Source: an uncultured Clostridium sp. (lineage in GTDB: Bacteria > Bacillota > Clostridia > Lachnospirales > Lachnospiraceae). From it: a DNA stretch of 30,873 bases. How positions within the stretch are numbered: position 1 is the stretch's first letter; each line of letters begins with the position of its first letter. The stretch is from contig UQXF01000029.1 of NCBI GenBank assembly GCA_900544905.1, positions 1 to 30,873 of the forward strand, given 5' to 3'. A program made the translations under genes and the position numbers. Below the pieces are notes generated by a model that was given only the letters and a program-made list of their open reading frames with translations, was not told the DNA's origin and ran no database searches. Below are positions 1 to 7,111 of this stretch, piece after piece.

Positions 1-49
1 ACGAGATGACGTCGAGTCTCGTGGGCTCGGAGATGTGTATAAGAGACAG
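1..49 (+). other. Illumina Nextera i7 adapter remnant (not genomic)
   Basis: Bases 16-49 match the Nextera read-2 transposon adapter, including the 19-bp mosaic end at 31-49. Bases 1-7 fit the end of the P7 primer, and bases 8-15 (GACGTCGA) sit exactly where the i7 index belongs. The reverse complement TCGACGTC resembles Nextera XT index N729, from memory. The matching reverse-complement adapter is at the other contig end. Confidence 0.97.
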
Positions 50-331
50 GTTCCGATTATGGCGGGAGGAATTCTTCGTCTGATTTATGAGAAACGCAGC
101 GAGAAAGCGAGGGAGAGGGGAATTCTCTATGCATCCGGTATGATTGCCGGGGAAGGCCTGGTGGGAATTTTGCTGGCAGTTTTTGCAATGATACCGGTTG
201 GAACCACCAATTTACTGGAAAAAATTAATCTCTCAGGTACTTTTTATCTTGGAAATGCAGGAGGAATTGTTTTCTTTGGTATTTTGATTGCAACTATGGT
301 ATACTTTATGGAAAGAAAAGGAAAGAACTAA
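50..331 (+). CDS. OPT-family oligopeptide transporter, C-terminal fragment
   Basis: This is the 3' end of a membrane transporter gene whose start lies off the contig. The frame is open through the adapter, so any start seen there is artificial. The 93 genomic residues begin with a short cytoplasmic stretch (GGILRLIYEKR), followed by the OPT/YSL-like helix motif LYASGMIAGEGLVGILLA. A loop follows, then a final helix rich in Gly/Ile/Val and a basic tail ending KGKN. OPT transporters import small peptides by proton coupling. The adjacent pepD, 29 bases downstream, fits a peptide uptake and hydrolysis pair. Family assignment rests on the ASG-IAGEGLVGILLA motif and on position at the C-terminus. 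Substrate cannot be told. Confidence 0.85.
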   Translation, partial: VPIMAGGILRLIYEKRSEKARERGILYASGMIAGEGLVGILLAVFAMIPVGTTNLLEKINLSGTFYLGNAGGIVFFGILIATMVYFMERKGKN

Positions 332-360
332 TCGGAACGGCTTGGAAAAGGAGAGAAAAA

Positions 361-1809
361 ATGGGCGTATTGTCAGAATTAGAACCACATGGCGTTTTTT
401 ACTTTTTTGAGGAAATCAGTAAAATTCCAAGAGGCTCTTATCATGAAAAGGCAGTCAGTGATTATCTGGTGGAATTTGCAAAAAAGCGGGAGCTTAAGGT
501 TTACCAGGACGATTTATATAATGTGGTAATGCTGGTACCTGCCAGTGCCGGACGTGAGCAGGAAGAACCCCTGATTTTACAGGGGCATATGGATATGGTC
601 TGCGAAAAAAAGCCGGATGCGGATATTGATATGGAAAAGGATGGTCTTAAACTCCGGATTGAGGGCGATTATGTTACGGCAAAGGATACCACATTAGGAG
701 GGGATGATGGCATTGCAGTGGCGTATATGCTGGCGATTGCAGATGATGCTTCCATTTCCCATCCACCCCTTGAGTATATCATTACGGTTTCCGAAGAAGT
801 AGGTATGGAGGGTGCAAACCGGATTGACTTATCTATGCTGAAGGGCAGCCGGATGCTGAATCTGGACTCGGAGGAGGAGGGGATTTTCTTAAGCAGCTGT
901 GCAGGCGGCTTGTCAACCCAGTCTGTTCTGCCTGTGGAAAGAGAAGAGTCCCGGGAGCTGGTATGGTATGAATTGTCCGTGACAGGTCTGCAGGGAGGAC
1001 ATTCCGGCTGTGAGATTGACAAGGAGAGGGGAAATGCCAGTCTGATACTTGGCAGGGTGCTTTATGAAATACAGCATAAGCTTTCCTTTGCCCTGTATTC
1101 CATGGAAGGCGGTAAAAAGGATAATGCGATTCCGTTGGAGGCTGCGGCTCAGATTGGAGTGGAGCAGTCAGATACCGGCTTGCTTTGGGAGACATGCCAG
1201 ATGTTGGATTCCGTTTTAAAATCGGAGTATGCCAGGGCGGATTCGGGCATTACACTCCGGCTGGAAGAACAGGGTACGAAATCCCGTGCTGCCCTGACGC
1301 AGGACAGTCTCTTTAAGGTGCTTACCCTTTTGATGGTACTTCCAAATGGCGTCCAGGGAATGAGTATGTCTGTCCCGGGTCTGGTGGAAACTTCCCTGAA
1401 TCTGGGAATCCTGAAATTGGAGGAGAACCATTTATTTTTACAGCATGCAATCCGGAGCAGTGTGACAACCAAAAAGCACTATACGGCATCCCGGGTGGAG
1501 AGTCTTGTCAGGGCGTTAGGCGGTGAGACAAAGCGGCAGGGTGAATATCCGGCATGGGAGTACAAGGAGGAATCGGTGGTGCGCCCGAAGGTGACAGCAC
1601 TGTATGAGAAAATGTATGGAAAAGCGCCGGTGGTAGAGGGGATTCATGCAGGACTGGAGTGTGGTCTGCTGGCTGGGAAAATCAAGGATTTGGATTGCGT
1701 GTCGCTGGGTCCGGATATTCTGGATATTCATACCACAGCAGAACGGTTAAGCATTTCTTCGACAAAACGTGTGTATGAATTTTTATTAGAATATTTAAAG
1801 GAGAAATAG
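361..1809 (+). CDS. pepD: Aminoacyl-histidine dipeptidase (M20C, Xaa-His dipeptidase)
   Basis: This 482-residue cytosolic di-zinc peptidase cleaves Xaa-His dipeptides such as carnosine and other short peptides. The full M20C metal/catalytic set is visible: H76 in QGHMDMV, catalytic D78, bridging D115 in GGDDG, general base E145 with E146 in SEEVGMEGA, D169 in LNLDSEEEG, and H457 near the C-terminus in DIHTTAERL. These positions run a constant four residues short of the published Vibrio PepD numbering as I recall it, which supports full length. A GGHSG-containing segment marks the lid/dimerisation domain. The start is ATG with AAAGGAG 7-8 bases upstream. It follows the OPT transporter fragment closely and probably shares its transcript, suggesting use of imported peptides. 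Confidence 0.95.
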   Translation: MGVLSELEPHGVFYFFEEISKIPRGSYHEKAVSDYLVEFAKKRELKVYQDDLYNVVMLVPASAGREQEEPLILQGHMDMVCEKKPDADIDMEKDGLKLRIEGDYVTAKDTTLGGDDGIAVAYMLAIADDASISHPPLEYIITVSEEVGMEGANRIDLSMLKGSRMLNLDSEEEGIFLSSCAGGLSTQSVLPVEREESRELVWYELSVTGLQGGHSGCEIDKERGNASLILGRVLYEIQHKLSFALYSMEGGKKDNAIPLEAAAQIGVEQSDTGLLWETCQMLDSVLKSEYARADSGITLRLEEQGTKSRAALTQDSLFKVLTLLMVLPNGVQGMSMSVPGLVETSLNLGILKLEENHLFLQHAIRSSVTTKKHYTASRVESLVRALGGETKRQGEYPAWEYKEESVVRPKVTALYEKMYGKAPVVEGIHAGLECGLLAGKIKDLDCVSLGPDILDIHTTAERLSISSTKRVYEFLLEYLKEK

Positions 1810-1829
1810 AACAGACAGGAGGATATACA

Positions 1830-2384
1830 ATGCGGATAGGAATGGGATATGATGTCCATAAGCTGACAGAGGGAAGAAAATTAATATTAGGTGGTGTGAA
1901 TATACCTTATGAGAAGGGACTGCTGGGGCATTCTGATGCAGATGTGTTAACCCATGCTATTATGGATGCACTGCTTGGAGCTGCCGCCCTTGGGGATATC
2001 GGGAAACATTTTCCGGATACAGACGAGGCATATAAAGGGGCGAATAGTATAGAACTGCTCCGGCATGTGAAAAATTTACTGGATGAGAAGCAGTATATTA
2101 TCAGCAACATTGATGCCACTGTTATTGCACAGCGCCCTAAGCTGGCGCCGTTTATTCCGGATATGGTGGTAACAATTGCGGAAACATTGGGAATAGAAGA
2201 AAACCAGGTTAACATCAAGGCGACAACAGAGGAGGGCCTGGGCTTTACCGGAAATGGGGATGGCATCAGCTCCCAGGCAGTCTGTCTGCTGGAGACGGTG
2301 GCAAATTATGATTACAATGATGTGTTAGAGCAGACACAGCAAAGCTGCGCCGGCTGTCAGGGCTGCCCGAGGTATAAGGAGTAA
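1830..2384 (+). CDS. ispF: 2-C-methyl-D-erythritol 2,4-cyclodiphosphate synthase with Cys-rich C-terminal tail
   Basis: IspF converts CDP-ME-2-phosphate to MEcPP in the non-mevalonate isoprenoid pathway. The core is intact: metal ligands D8, H10 (GYDVH) and H42 (LTHAIMDALLGA), the GDIGKHFPDTD loop at 55-65, and the TTEEGLGFTGNGDGI signature at 132-146. The usual protein is about 157-160 residues and ends just after the QAVCLL helix. This one has 184, with an extra tail ending in C173-AG-C176-QG-C179, a CxxCxxC pattern absent from the classical enzyme. The start is ATG with AGGAGG 8 bases upstream. No ispD is adjacent. The next gene starts 2 bases after the stop, so the two are translationally close. 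Confidence 0.96.
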   Translation: MRIGMGYDVHKLTEGRKLILGGVNIPYEKGLLGHSDADVLTHAIMDALLGAAALGDIGKHFPDTDEAYKGANSIELLRHVKNLLDEKQYIISNIDATVIAQRPKLAPFIPDMVVTIAETLGIEENQVNIKATTEEGLGFTGNGDGISSQAVCLLETVANYDYNDVLEQTQQSCAGCQGCPRYKE

Positions 2385-2386
2385 CA

Positions 2387-3505
2387 TTGAAACAGACAGA
2401 GAATGCATACAGTATAAACAAAATATGTACGCCGGAGGATAAAATGCTGGCGGAGGCTTCACTCCGGAAGCTCTGGAGGGAATGCTTTGCAGATACGCCG
2501 GAGTATGAAGATTTTTATTTTACCAATGTGTATACAAAAAATACAGTCTACCAGGTGGAGGATGCAGGAATGCTGCATTTAAATCCCTATCTTTGCCAGG
2601 TTAAGAAAAAGCGTATGCCTCTTTTTTATATAGTGGGAGTGGGGACTGCAAGAGAAAAAAGGCGGAAGGGAATTATGGCGGCACTTATGAAGCAGGCGCT
2701 TGGAGAGCTGTACAGCCATAGACAGCCCTTCACATATCTGATGCCGGCAGATGTAAGGTATTATGAACCCTTTTCATTTACAGCTATTACAGAAAAGGCA
2801 GAGTACAGGCTTCCGGAACACAATATACCGGATGTAATAGATACAGAGCGGCTTCAGTTTGCCACATATGGGGAGCTGTTCCAATGCTTTACAGAGGAGG
2901 AACGGCAGGAGCTGTTTTGTGATATCCACAGGCGGCTGCAAGACAGATATGCTGTTTTTGCCATACATAATCAGGCGTATTTTGATTTGCTCTGTAAGGA
3001 GAAGCAGTGTCAGGGAGGAAATGTGGTATTCTGCTTTGACGGAAAGAAAGACAGCAAACATTTTCTGGGCTTTTTTGCATACGGCGTGGAATCAGGCAGG
3101 ATGTATGTGGAACAGCATGTGTTTTACAGCAATGCATATAATGCTGTGCAGATGGAATATGCAAAAAGGCACAGTCTGGGGGAGGTTCTGGTTGTAGATT
3201 CCTTTCCGTTTATGGTCAGGGTTGTGCATGTGAAGACATTTATGCATTTATTCCAGGAGGATTTCCGGGACTTTGCTGAACAGAAAAAAATTCTCCGGGT
3301 AGAGGATTTTATTCTGCCGGAAAATACCGGCTGGTATTTTTTTGAGAAAAGGGATGGCGGCATCCGGATAACCAGGCAGGGTGAACTGCCCGAAAATTGC
3401 AGCTATGGGGAGAGCGTTACCATGTCAGCCGCAGGACTGGCGGATTATGTCTTTAACCGGAAGGAAAAGCGGCAAAACAAGGTCTTTTTTGCAGAGGTGG
3501 TGTGA
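2387..3505 (+). CDS. GNAT-family N-acetyltransferase, Eis-like
   Basis: This 372-residue protein has an N-terminal GNAT fold with a GVGTAREKRRKGIMAAL acetyl-CoA loop at about 84-100 and an ADVRYYEPFSF strand at about 121-131. A second half of matching size follows, and the C-terminal part is compatible with the SCP2-like domain of Eis-type enzymes. The start is TTG, supported by AAGGAG at 2376-2381 five bases upstream inside the end of ispF, with no better ATG nearby. Substrate is unknown. Eis relatives acetylate amines including aminoglycosides, but nothing here shows that role. It is probably the last gene of the upstream unit, since a fresh promoter for cysS follows. Confidence 0.8.
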   Translation: MKQTENAYSINKICTPEDKMLAEASLRKLWRECFADTPEYEDFYFTNVYTKNTVYQVEDAGMLHLNPYLCQVKKKRMPLFYIVGVGTAREKRRKGIMAALMKQALGELYSHRQPFTYLMPADVRYYEPFSFTAITEKAEYRLPEHNIPDVIDTERLQFATYGELFQCFTEEERQELFCDIHRRLQDRYAVFAIHNQAYFDLLCKEKQCQGGNVVFCFDGKKDSKHFLGFFAYGVESGRMYVEQHVFYSNAYNAVQMEYAKRHSLGEVLVVDSFPFMVRVVHVKTFMHLFQEDFRDFAEQKKILRVEDFILPENTGWYFFEKRDGGIRITRQGELPENCSYGESVTMSAAGLADYVFNRKEKRQNKVFFAEVV

Positions 3506-3532
3506 TTTTATAAAACCATTGGGAAATATGCA

Positions 3533-3561
3533 TTGACAAAAGAAACGGTAAAAAATATACT
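3533..3561 (+). promoter_or_regulatory. cysS promoter, sigma-A type
   Basis: TTGACA at 3533-3538 and TATACT at 3556-3561 are separated by exactly 17 bases. Predicted transcription start is near 3568, giving a leader of about 60 bases. The start-site sequence ATACTAATTGTGG is shared with the glnS promoter region. No T-box specifier or terminator/antiterminator was found. Confidence 0.8.
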
Positions 3562-3572
3562 AATTGTGGGCT

Positions 3573-3596
3573 GGTAAAGCGTAAGCTGCTTTGACC
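3573..3596 (+). promoter_or_regulatory. 5' leader hairpin of cysS
   Basis: GGTAAAGC (3573-3580) pairs with GCTTTGACC (3588-3596) around a 7-base loop with one bulged base. It lies a few bases after the predicted transcript start and about 20 bases before the ribosome binding site. Likely role is 5' stability or a small control element. The glnS leader has a comparable hairpin in the same place. Confidence 0.5.
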
Positions 3597-3628
3597 GCTA
3601 ATAAGCATGTCCAGAAAGGAATGAAAGC

Positions 3629-5035
3629 ATGAAAATTTATAATACAATGACAAGGAGCAAAGAGGAATTTGTTCCGATTAATGAAAATAAAGTGGGAATT
3701 TATGTGTGCGGACCGACCGTATATGACTATATTCATATTGGCAATGCGCGCCCGATGATTGTGTTTGACACACTTAGAAGATATTTACTGTACAAGGGCT
3801 ATGATGTGAATTATGTATCCAACTTTACGGATGTGGATGACAAGATTATCAAGCGTGCGCTGGAGGAGGGCGTCACCTCCGCTGAGATTTCAGAACGCTA
3901 TATTGAAGAGGTAAAGAAGGATATGGAAGCCCTGAATGTGCTGGAGGCAACCACACATCCAAAGGCAACAGAGGAAATCCCGGACATGATTGAAATGGTA
4001 AAGACCCTGATTGACAAGGGGCATGCCTATGAAGTAAATGGAACGGTATACTTCAGGACCAGAAGCTTTCCGGGCTATGGTAAGCTTTCAAAGAAGAATA
4101 TAGATGATTTAGAGGCCGGACATAGAGATATTAAGGTTGCCGGAGAGGATGAAAAGGAGGATTTCCTGGATTTTGTTCTCTGGAAACCAAAGAAGGAGGG
4201 AGAACCCTCCTGGCCATCTCCTTGGGGAGAGGGAAGACCTGGATGGCATCTGGAGTGTTCGGTTATGTCAAAAAAATACATTGGTGACATTATTGATATC
4301 CATGCAGGCGGTGAGGATTTGATTTTTCCACACCATGAAAATGAGATTGCCCAGAGTGAGGCGGCAAATGATGTGGAGTTTGCGAGATATTGGATGCACA
4401 ATGCATTTTTAAAGATTGACGGCGAGAAAATGTCCAAATCCCTTGGAAACTTTTTTACCATCCGGGATATAGGAAAGAAATATCCGCTGCAGGTCATCCG
4501 TTTCTTTATGCTGAGTGCCCATTACAGAAGCCCTCTTAATTTTTCTGATACCCTTGTGGAAGCTTCCAAGGCTTCTCTGGAGCGTATTTTAAATGCCATG
4601 TCAAGGCTGGAGGATGCGGCAGGGGCGGCACAGGAAAGAGAAGCGACACAGGAAGAGAAGGAGCTTCTCTCAAAGGTTTCCGATTATGTAGTGAAATATG
4701 AGAATGCCATGGAGGATGACTTGAATACAGCAGATGCCATTTCTGTTATTTTTGAGCTGGTAAAGCTGGCGAACAGCAGTATTTCTTCTGATAATGCAAG
4801 GTCTGTCATTGCAGAAGTGTATGATACCATCGGCAGGCTCTGCGATGTATTGGGAATTATAACCAAGACAGAAAAAGAGATTCTGGATGCAGATGTTGAG
4901 GCTTTGATTGAGGAACGGCAGGCAGCCAGAAAGGCAAAGAATTTTGCGAGGGCAGATGAGATACGTGATACCCTGGCAGCACAAGGTATAATTTTAGAGG
5001 ATACGCGTGAGGGTGTTAAATGGAAGAGAGCATAG
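3629..5035 (+). CDS. cysS: Cysteinyl-tRNA synthetase
   Basis: This class I aminoacyl-tRNA synthetase charges tRNA-Cys. At 468 residues it has normal length. Visible landmarks are C27 in VCGPTVYDYIHIGN with the HIGH-type motif at 36-39, zinc ligands C210 (WHLEC), H235 and E239 (FPHHENE), and KMSKS at 267-271, followed by the anticodon-binding helical bundle and C-terminal domain. Start is ATG with AAAGGA 8 bases upstream. It is the first gene of a cysS-mrnC-rlmB operon, and mrnC begins inside its last codons. Its own sigma-A promoter lies at 3533-3561. Confidence 0.98.
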   Translation: MKIYNTMTRSKEEFVPINENKVGIYVCGPTVYDYIHIGNARPMIVFDTLRRYLLYKGYDVNYVSNFTDVDDKIIKRALEEGVTSAEISERYIEEVKKDMEALNVLEATTHPKATEEIPDMIEMVKTLIDKGHAYEVNGTVYFRTRSFPGYGKLSKKNIDDLEAGHRDIKVAGEDEKEDFLDFVLWKPKKEGEPSWPSPWGEGRPGWHLECSVMSKKYIGDIIDIHAGGEDLIFPHHENEIAQSEAANDVEFARYWMHNAFLKIDGEKMSKSLGNFFTIRDIGKKYPLQVIRFFMLSAHYRSPLNFSDTLVEASKASLERILNAMSRLEDAAGAAQEREATQEEKELLSKVSDYVVKYENAMEDDLNTADAISVIFELVKLANSSISSDNARSVIAEVYDTIGRLCDVLGIITKTEKEILDADVEALIEERQAARKAKNFARADEIRDTLAAQGIILEDTREGVKWKRA

Positions 5036-5460
5036 ATAATTTTCAGTATTTTAAGGATTGCTTCCGGCTTGAGCATGGCAGTCCGGAAAGCTATTCCCCG
5101 CTTGCACTGGCATATATTGGAGACAGTGTCTTTGATGTAATTGTGAGAACCATTGCGGTGAGCAGGGTTAACAAGCAGGTGAATAAATACCACAGAGATG
5201 TCAGTAAGATTGTGTGTGCCCCTGCCCAGGCAAGAATGATACTGGCTATCCATGACCGGCTGACGGAGGAGGAGCAGGCGGTGTACAAACGTGGAAGAAA
5301 TGCAAAATCCTATACAAAGGCAAAGAATGCATCAACGATTGATTACAGAAATGCCACCGGCTTTGAGGCGCTGCTTGGATACTTATATTTAAAAGAGGAT
5401 TTTCTGCGGCTGACAGATGTTGTTAAGATGAGCCTGGAAGTGCTGGAGAACGAAAAATAA
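5020..5460 (+). CDS. mrnC: Mini-ribonuclease III
   Basis: This 146-residue RNase III-like enzyme lacks the double-stranded-RNA-binding domain and in Bacillus trims 23S rRNA precursor ends. The catalytic-domain signatures are present: YSPLALAYIGDSVFD with acidic D35/D39, KRGRNAKS, and TGFEALLGYLYL with catalytic E116. The start ATG overlaps the cysS 3' end by 16 bases, implying translational coupling. The upstream GAGGGTG is an acceptable ribosome site. Cytosolic, acting as a dimer in known homologues. The neighbour order cysS-mrnC-rlmB is the common Firmicutes arrangement, linking rRNA processing with rRNA methylation. Confidence 0.95.
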   Translation: MEESIDNFQYFKDCFRLEHGSPESYSPLALAYIGDSVFDVIVRTIAVSRVNKQVNKYHRDVSKIVCAPAQARMILAIHDRLTEEEQAVYKRGRNAKSYTKAKNASTIDYRNATGFEALLGYLYLKEDFLRLTDVVKMSLEVLENEK

Positions 5461-5482
5461 CAGACAAAAAAGGGAGTTAAAA

Positions 5483-6229
5483 ATGCGTTACGAGGAGTAT
5501 ACAATTGAAGGAAGAAATGCGGTTACAGAGGCATTCCGTTCCGGTAAAACCATTGATAAATTATATGTGCTGGATGGCTGCCATGACGGCGCTGTCAATA
5601 CCATTAAGACATTGGCAAGAAAGCAGGATACCATTGTTAATTATGTGACGAAGGAGCGTCTCGACCAGATGTCAGCAACAGGGAAGCATCAGGGGGTTAT
5701 TGCCCAGGCAGCAGCCTATGAGTATGCAGAGGTAGAGGATATCCTGCAGGCGGCAAGAGAAAAAGGGGAGCCGCCGTTTCTCTTTTTATTGGATGAGCTG
5801 GAGGACCCGCATAACCTGGGAGCAATTATCCGTACAGCAAATCTCTGCGGAGCACATGGTGTGATTATTCCGAAGCGCCGTGCTGCAGGGCTTACGGCTA
5901 CCGTAGTAAAAGCGTCAGCCGGGGCAATCAATTATACGCCGGTGGCAAAGGTGACAAACATTGCAAAAACAATTGAGGATTTAAAGAAAGAGGGAATCTG
6001 GTTTGTCTGTGCAGATATGGATGGGGAAGTGATGTACCGCCACAATCTGACAGGACCGATAGGTCTGGTTATTGGAAATGAGGGAAATGGAGTCAGCCGT
6101 CTTGTGAAGGAAAAATGTGATTATGTGGCATCCATCCCAATGAAAGGAGATATCGATTCCCTGAATGCCTCCGTGGCTGCCGGAGTACTGGCATATGAGA
6201 TTGTGAGACAAAGACTGCAGGTAAAGTAG
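5483..6229 (+). CDS. rlmB: 23S rRNA (guanosine-2'-O-)-methyltransferase, TrmH/SpoU family
   Basis: This SPOUT-class methyltransferase uses SAM to 2'-O-methylate a 23S rRNA guanosine. It has 248 residues. An N-terminal substrate-binding domain (1-75; IEGRNAV) is followed by the knotted catalytic domain. Motif 1 is DPHNLGAIIRTAN with N111 and R117, motif 2 is GLVIGNEGNGVSR with E200, and motif 3 is IPMKGDIDSLNASVA with S226 and N228. Start is ATG behind AAAAAGGGAG. It lies 22 bases after mrnC and ends the operon. In many Clostridia and Bacillus a yacP/rae1 gene and sigH follow on the same strand. Here an accessory island follows instead and sigH is on the other strand. Confidence 0.95.
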   Translation: MRYEEYTIEGRNAVTEAFRSGKTIDKLYVLDGCHDGAVNTIKTLARKQDTIVNYVTKERLDQMSATGKHQGVIAQAAAYEYAEVEDILQAAREKGEPPFLFLLDELEDPHNLGAIIRTANLCGAHGVIIPKRRAAGLTATVVKASAGAINYTPVAKVTNIAKTIEDLKKEGIWFVCADMDGEVMYRHNLTGPIGLVIGNEGNGVSRLVKEKCDYVASIPMKGDIDSLNASVAAGVLAYEIVRQRLQVK

Positions 6230-6315
6230 CCGGATGAAAAAAGCCCGAAACCTTATAATATTCAACAAGTAAGTTAGAATTTTTTTTAGCAAATTATTAA
6301 TCATATTTGCAATGT

Positions 6316-6321
6316 TATAAT
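6316..6321 (+). promoter_or_regulatory. Extended -10 promoter-like TGTTATAAT
   Basis: TATAAT preceded by TG one base upstream reads into the hairpin at 6325-6363. No good -35 is seen. If active it would give only a tiny transcript ending in that hairpin. The AT-rich context makes chance likely. Confidence 0.25.
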
Positions 6322-6324
6322 GTT

Positions 6325-6370
6325 AAAGAGGAATACTTCCCACGATAGAAGTATTCCTCTTTTCTATTTT
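6325..6370 (+). terminator. Rho-independent terminator after rlmB
   Basis: A 15-bp perfect stem (6325-6339 with 6348-6362; core AGAGGAATACTTC) has an 8-base loop and a TTTTCTATTTTT tract. It is placed 95 bases after the rlmB stop and would end the cysS operon. The reverse strand is less T-rich but could also stop transcripts from hicB. Confidence 0.85.
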
Positions 6371-6415
6371 TGCAATATACGTTTGTACAACCATTATATT
6401 AGAAACCTAATCAAG

Positions 6416-6798
6416 TTAGCAATTGAGCTTCTGCCGTAGAGCTTCCTGCAGTAACCGTGAAAAGTTTATTCCAGCTTTTTCAGCTTCTACATTCAAATAA
6501 TATGGTATTGTACAATTTTTCTTTACGGTTCTATTATCATGTTTTTTTTATACTCAGTAAAGTCAACATCTACCAATGTTTCAATATCACCATTTTCTTT
6601 TTTATATTCATGTGAAAATGGTTCCGGCAAGTTTTCTCCCTCATCTTCAAGCTGTATTCCGTTTATTCCAATTGCATCTCTTGCCATAAAAATAGCTTCT
6701 TCTAAGTTGTTCCCCTCTGTGTTAATTTCAAAATCAGGAATGGTAACAAAATATCCATCCCCATCTTTTGTCAAAATAACAGGGTATACTGCTGTCAT
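6416..6798 (-). pseudogene. hicB: hicB antitoxin, interrupted by a -1 frame break
   Basis: The zero frame (6523-6798) encodes 91 residues of the HicB partial-RNase-H-like fold (MTAVYPVILTKDGDGYF...) and stops at TAA 6525-6523. The missing C-terminus is present one base back. From CAT at 6541 the -1 frame reads NRTVKKNCTIPYYLNVEAEKA and on through NFSRLLQEALRQ to TAA at 6418-6416, a typical HicB ribbon-helix-helix DNA-binding domain. The joined protein would be 127 residues, a normal HicB length. The switch point is an 8-A run whose last part is the in-frame heptamer A-AAA-AAC (plus-strand 6541-6547). Start ATG 6798 is preferred over ATG 6804 because AGGAGG (6808-6813) is 9 bases from the first and only 3 from the second. 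It may be a decayed gene, slippage-dependent expression, or a sequence error. Confidence 0.85.
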
Positions 6799-6833
6799 TA
6801 CCATCTACCTCCTATCGTCACGACCGTTTCCAT
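6798..6833 (-). CDS. Leader mini-ORF coupled to hicB (11 codons)
   Basis: ATG at 6833 has a perfect AGGAGG (6841-6846) at 7-base spacing and encodes METVVTIGGRW. Its TAA overlaps the hicB ATG by one base (TAATG at 6800-6796). The hicB ribosome site lies inside this mini-ORF, so its translation could either couple to or occlude hicB initiation. There is no homology to call. The evidence is the ribosome site and the stop/start overlap. Confidence 0.4.
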   Translation of the reverse strand: METVVTIGGRW

Positions 6834-6893
6834 GTTTTTGCCTCCTAAGTCCTGCGTACAATTTTGTAATAATTTTTAACCTAATTAGTATGT

Positions 6894-6920
6894 CAAAAGA
6901 ACCAGGAGGTTACACTCCTG
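6894..6920 (-). terminator. Weak terminator/attenuator between hicA and hicB
   Basis: CAGGAG (6903-6908) and CTCCTG (6915-6920) form a 6-bp stem around a loop that contains the end of the hicA reading frame. On the minus strand it is followed by TTCTTTT. It could lower read-through into hicB. Confidence 0.3.
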
Positions 6921-7079
6921 TTCTTTTGATAATTTCCTTTGCCAGCCTTTCCTTTATCTCTCTGTGCCTTGGAATTGTCTCTTTTTTACACCATTGGTGT
7001 AAATATCGTGGTTAGAACCATTCCTTAACAGATACCATCCATTCTGTTCCAGCATTCTAATTAGGTCTGTGCGTTTCAA
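6910..7079 (-). pseudogene. hicA: hicA mRNA-interferase toxin, interrupted by a -1 frame break
   Basis: From TTG 7079 the zero frame reads MKRTDLIRMLEQNGWYLLRN then GSNHDIYTNGVKK, the HicA double-stranded-RNA-binding-like fold with its conserved GSNHDIY histidine (H24). It then runs out of frame to a stop at 6956-6954 (41 residues). The -1 frame continues exactly as HicA should, ETIPRHREIKERLAKEIIKR-TGV, to TAA at 6912-6910, giving 56 residues, the usual HicA size. The crossing point is the in-frame heptamer A-AAA-AAG (plus strand 6981-6987), the same heptamer used in E. coli dnaX. The ribosome site AAAGGAG at 7091-7097 is 11 bases from the TTG, slightly long. It lies upstream of hicB in the classical toxin-first order. 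Confidence 0.85.
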
Positions 7080-7111
7080 ACGTATATCAACTCCTTTCTT
7101 ATCTACTTGAT

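Noticed and set aside
35..49. Apparent start codon and residues before the OPT fragment
   Set aside because: These bases are Nextera adapter, not genome.
3562..3628. T-box riboswitch before cysS (and likewise before glnS)
   Set aside because: Leaders are only about 60 bases, with no specifier loop, T-box sequence or terminator.
6539..7015. 158-residue plus-strand ORF
   Set aside because: Low-complexity antisense of hicAB. The minus strand carries clear HicA and HicB sequence.
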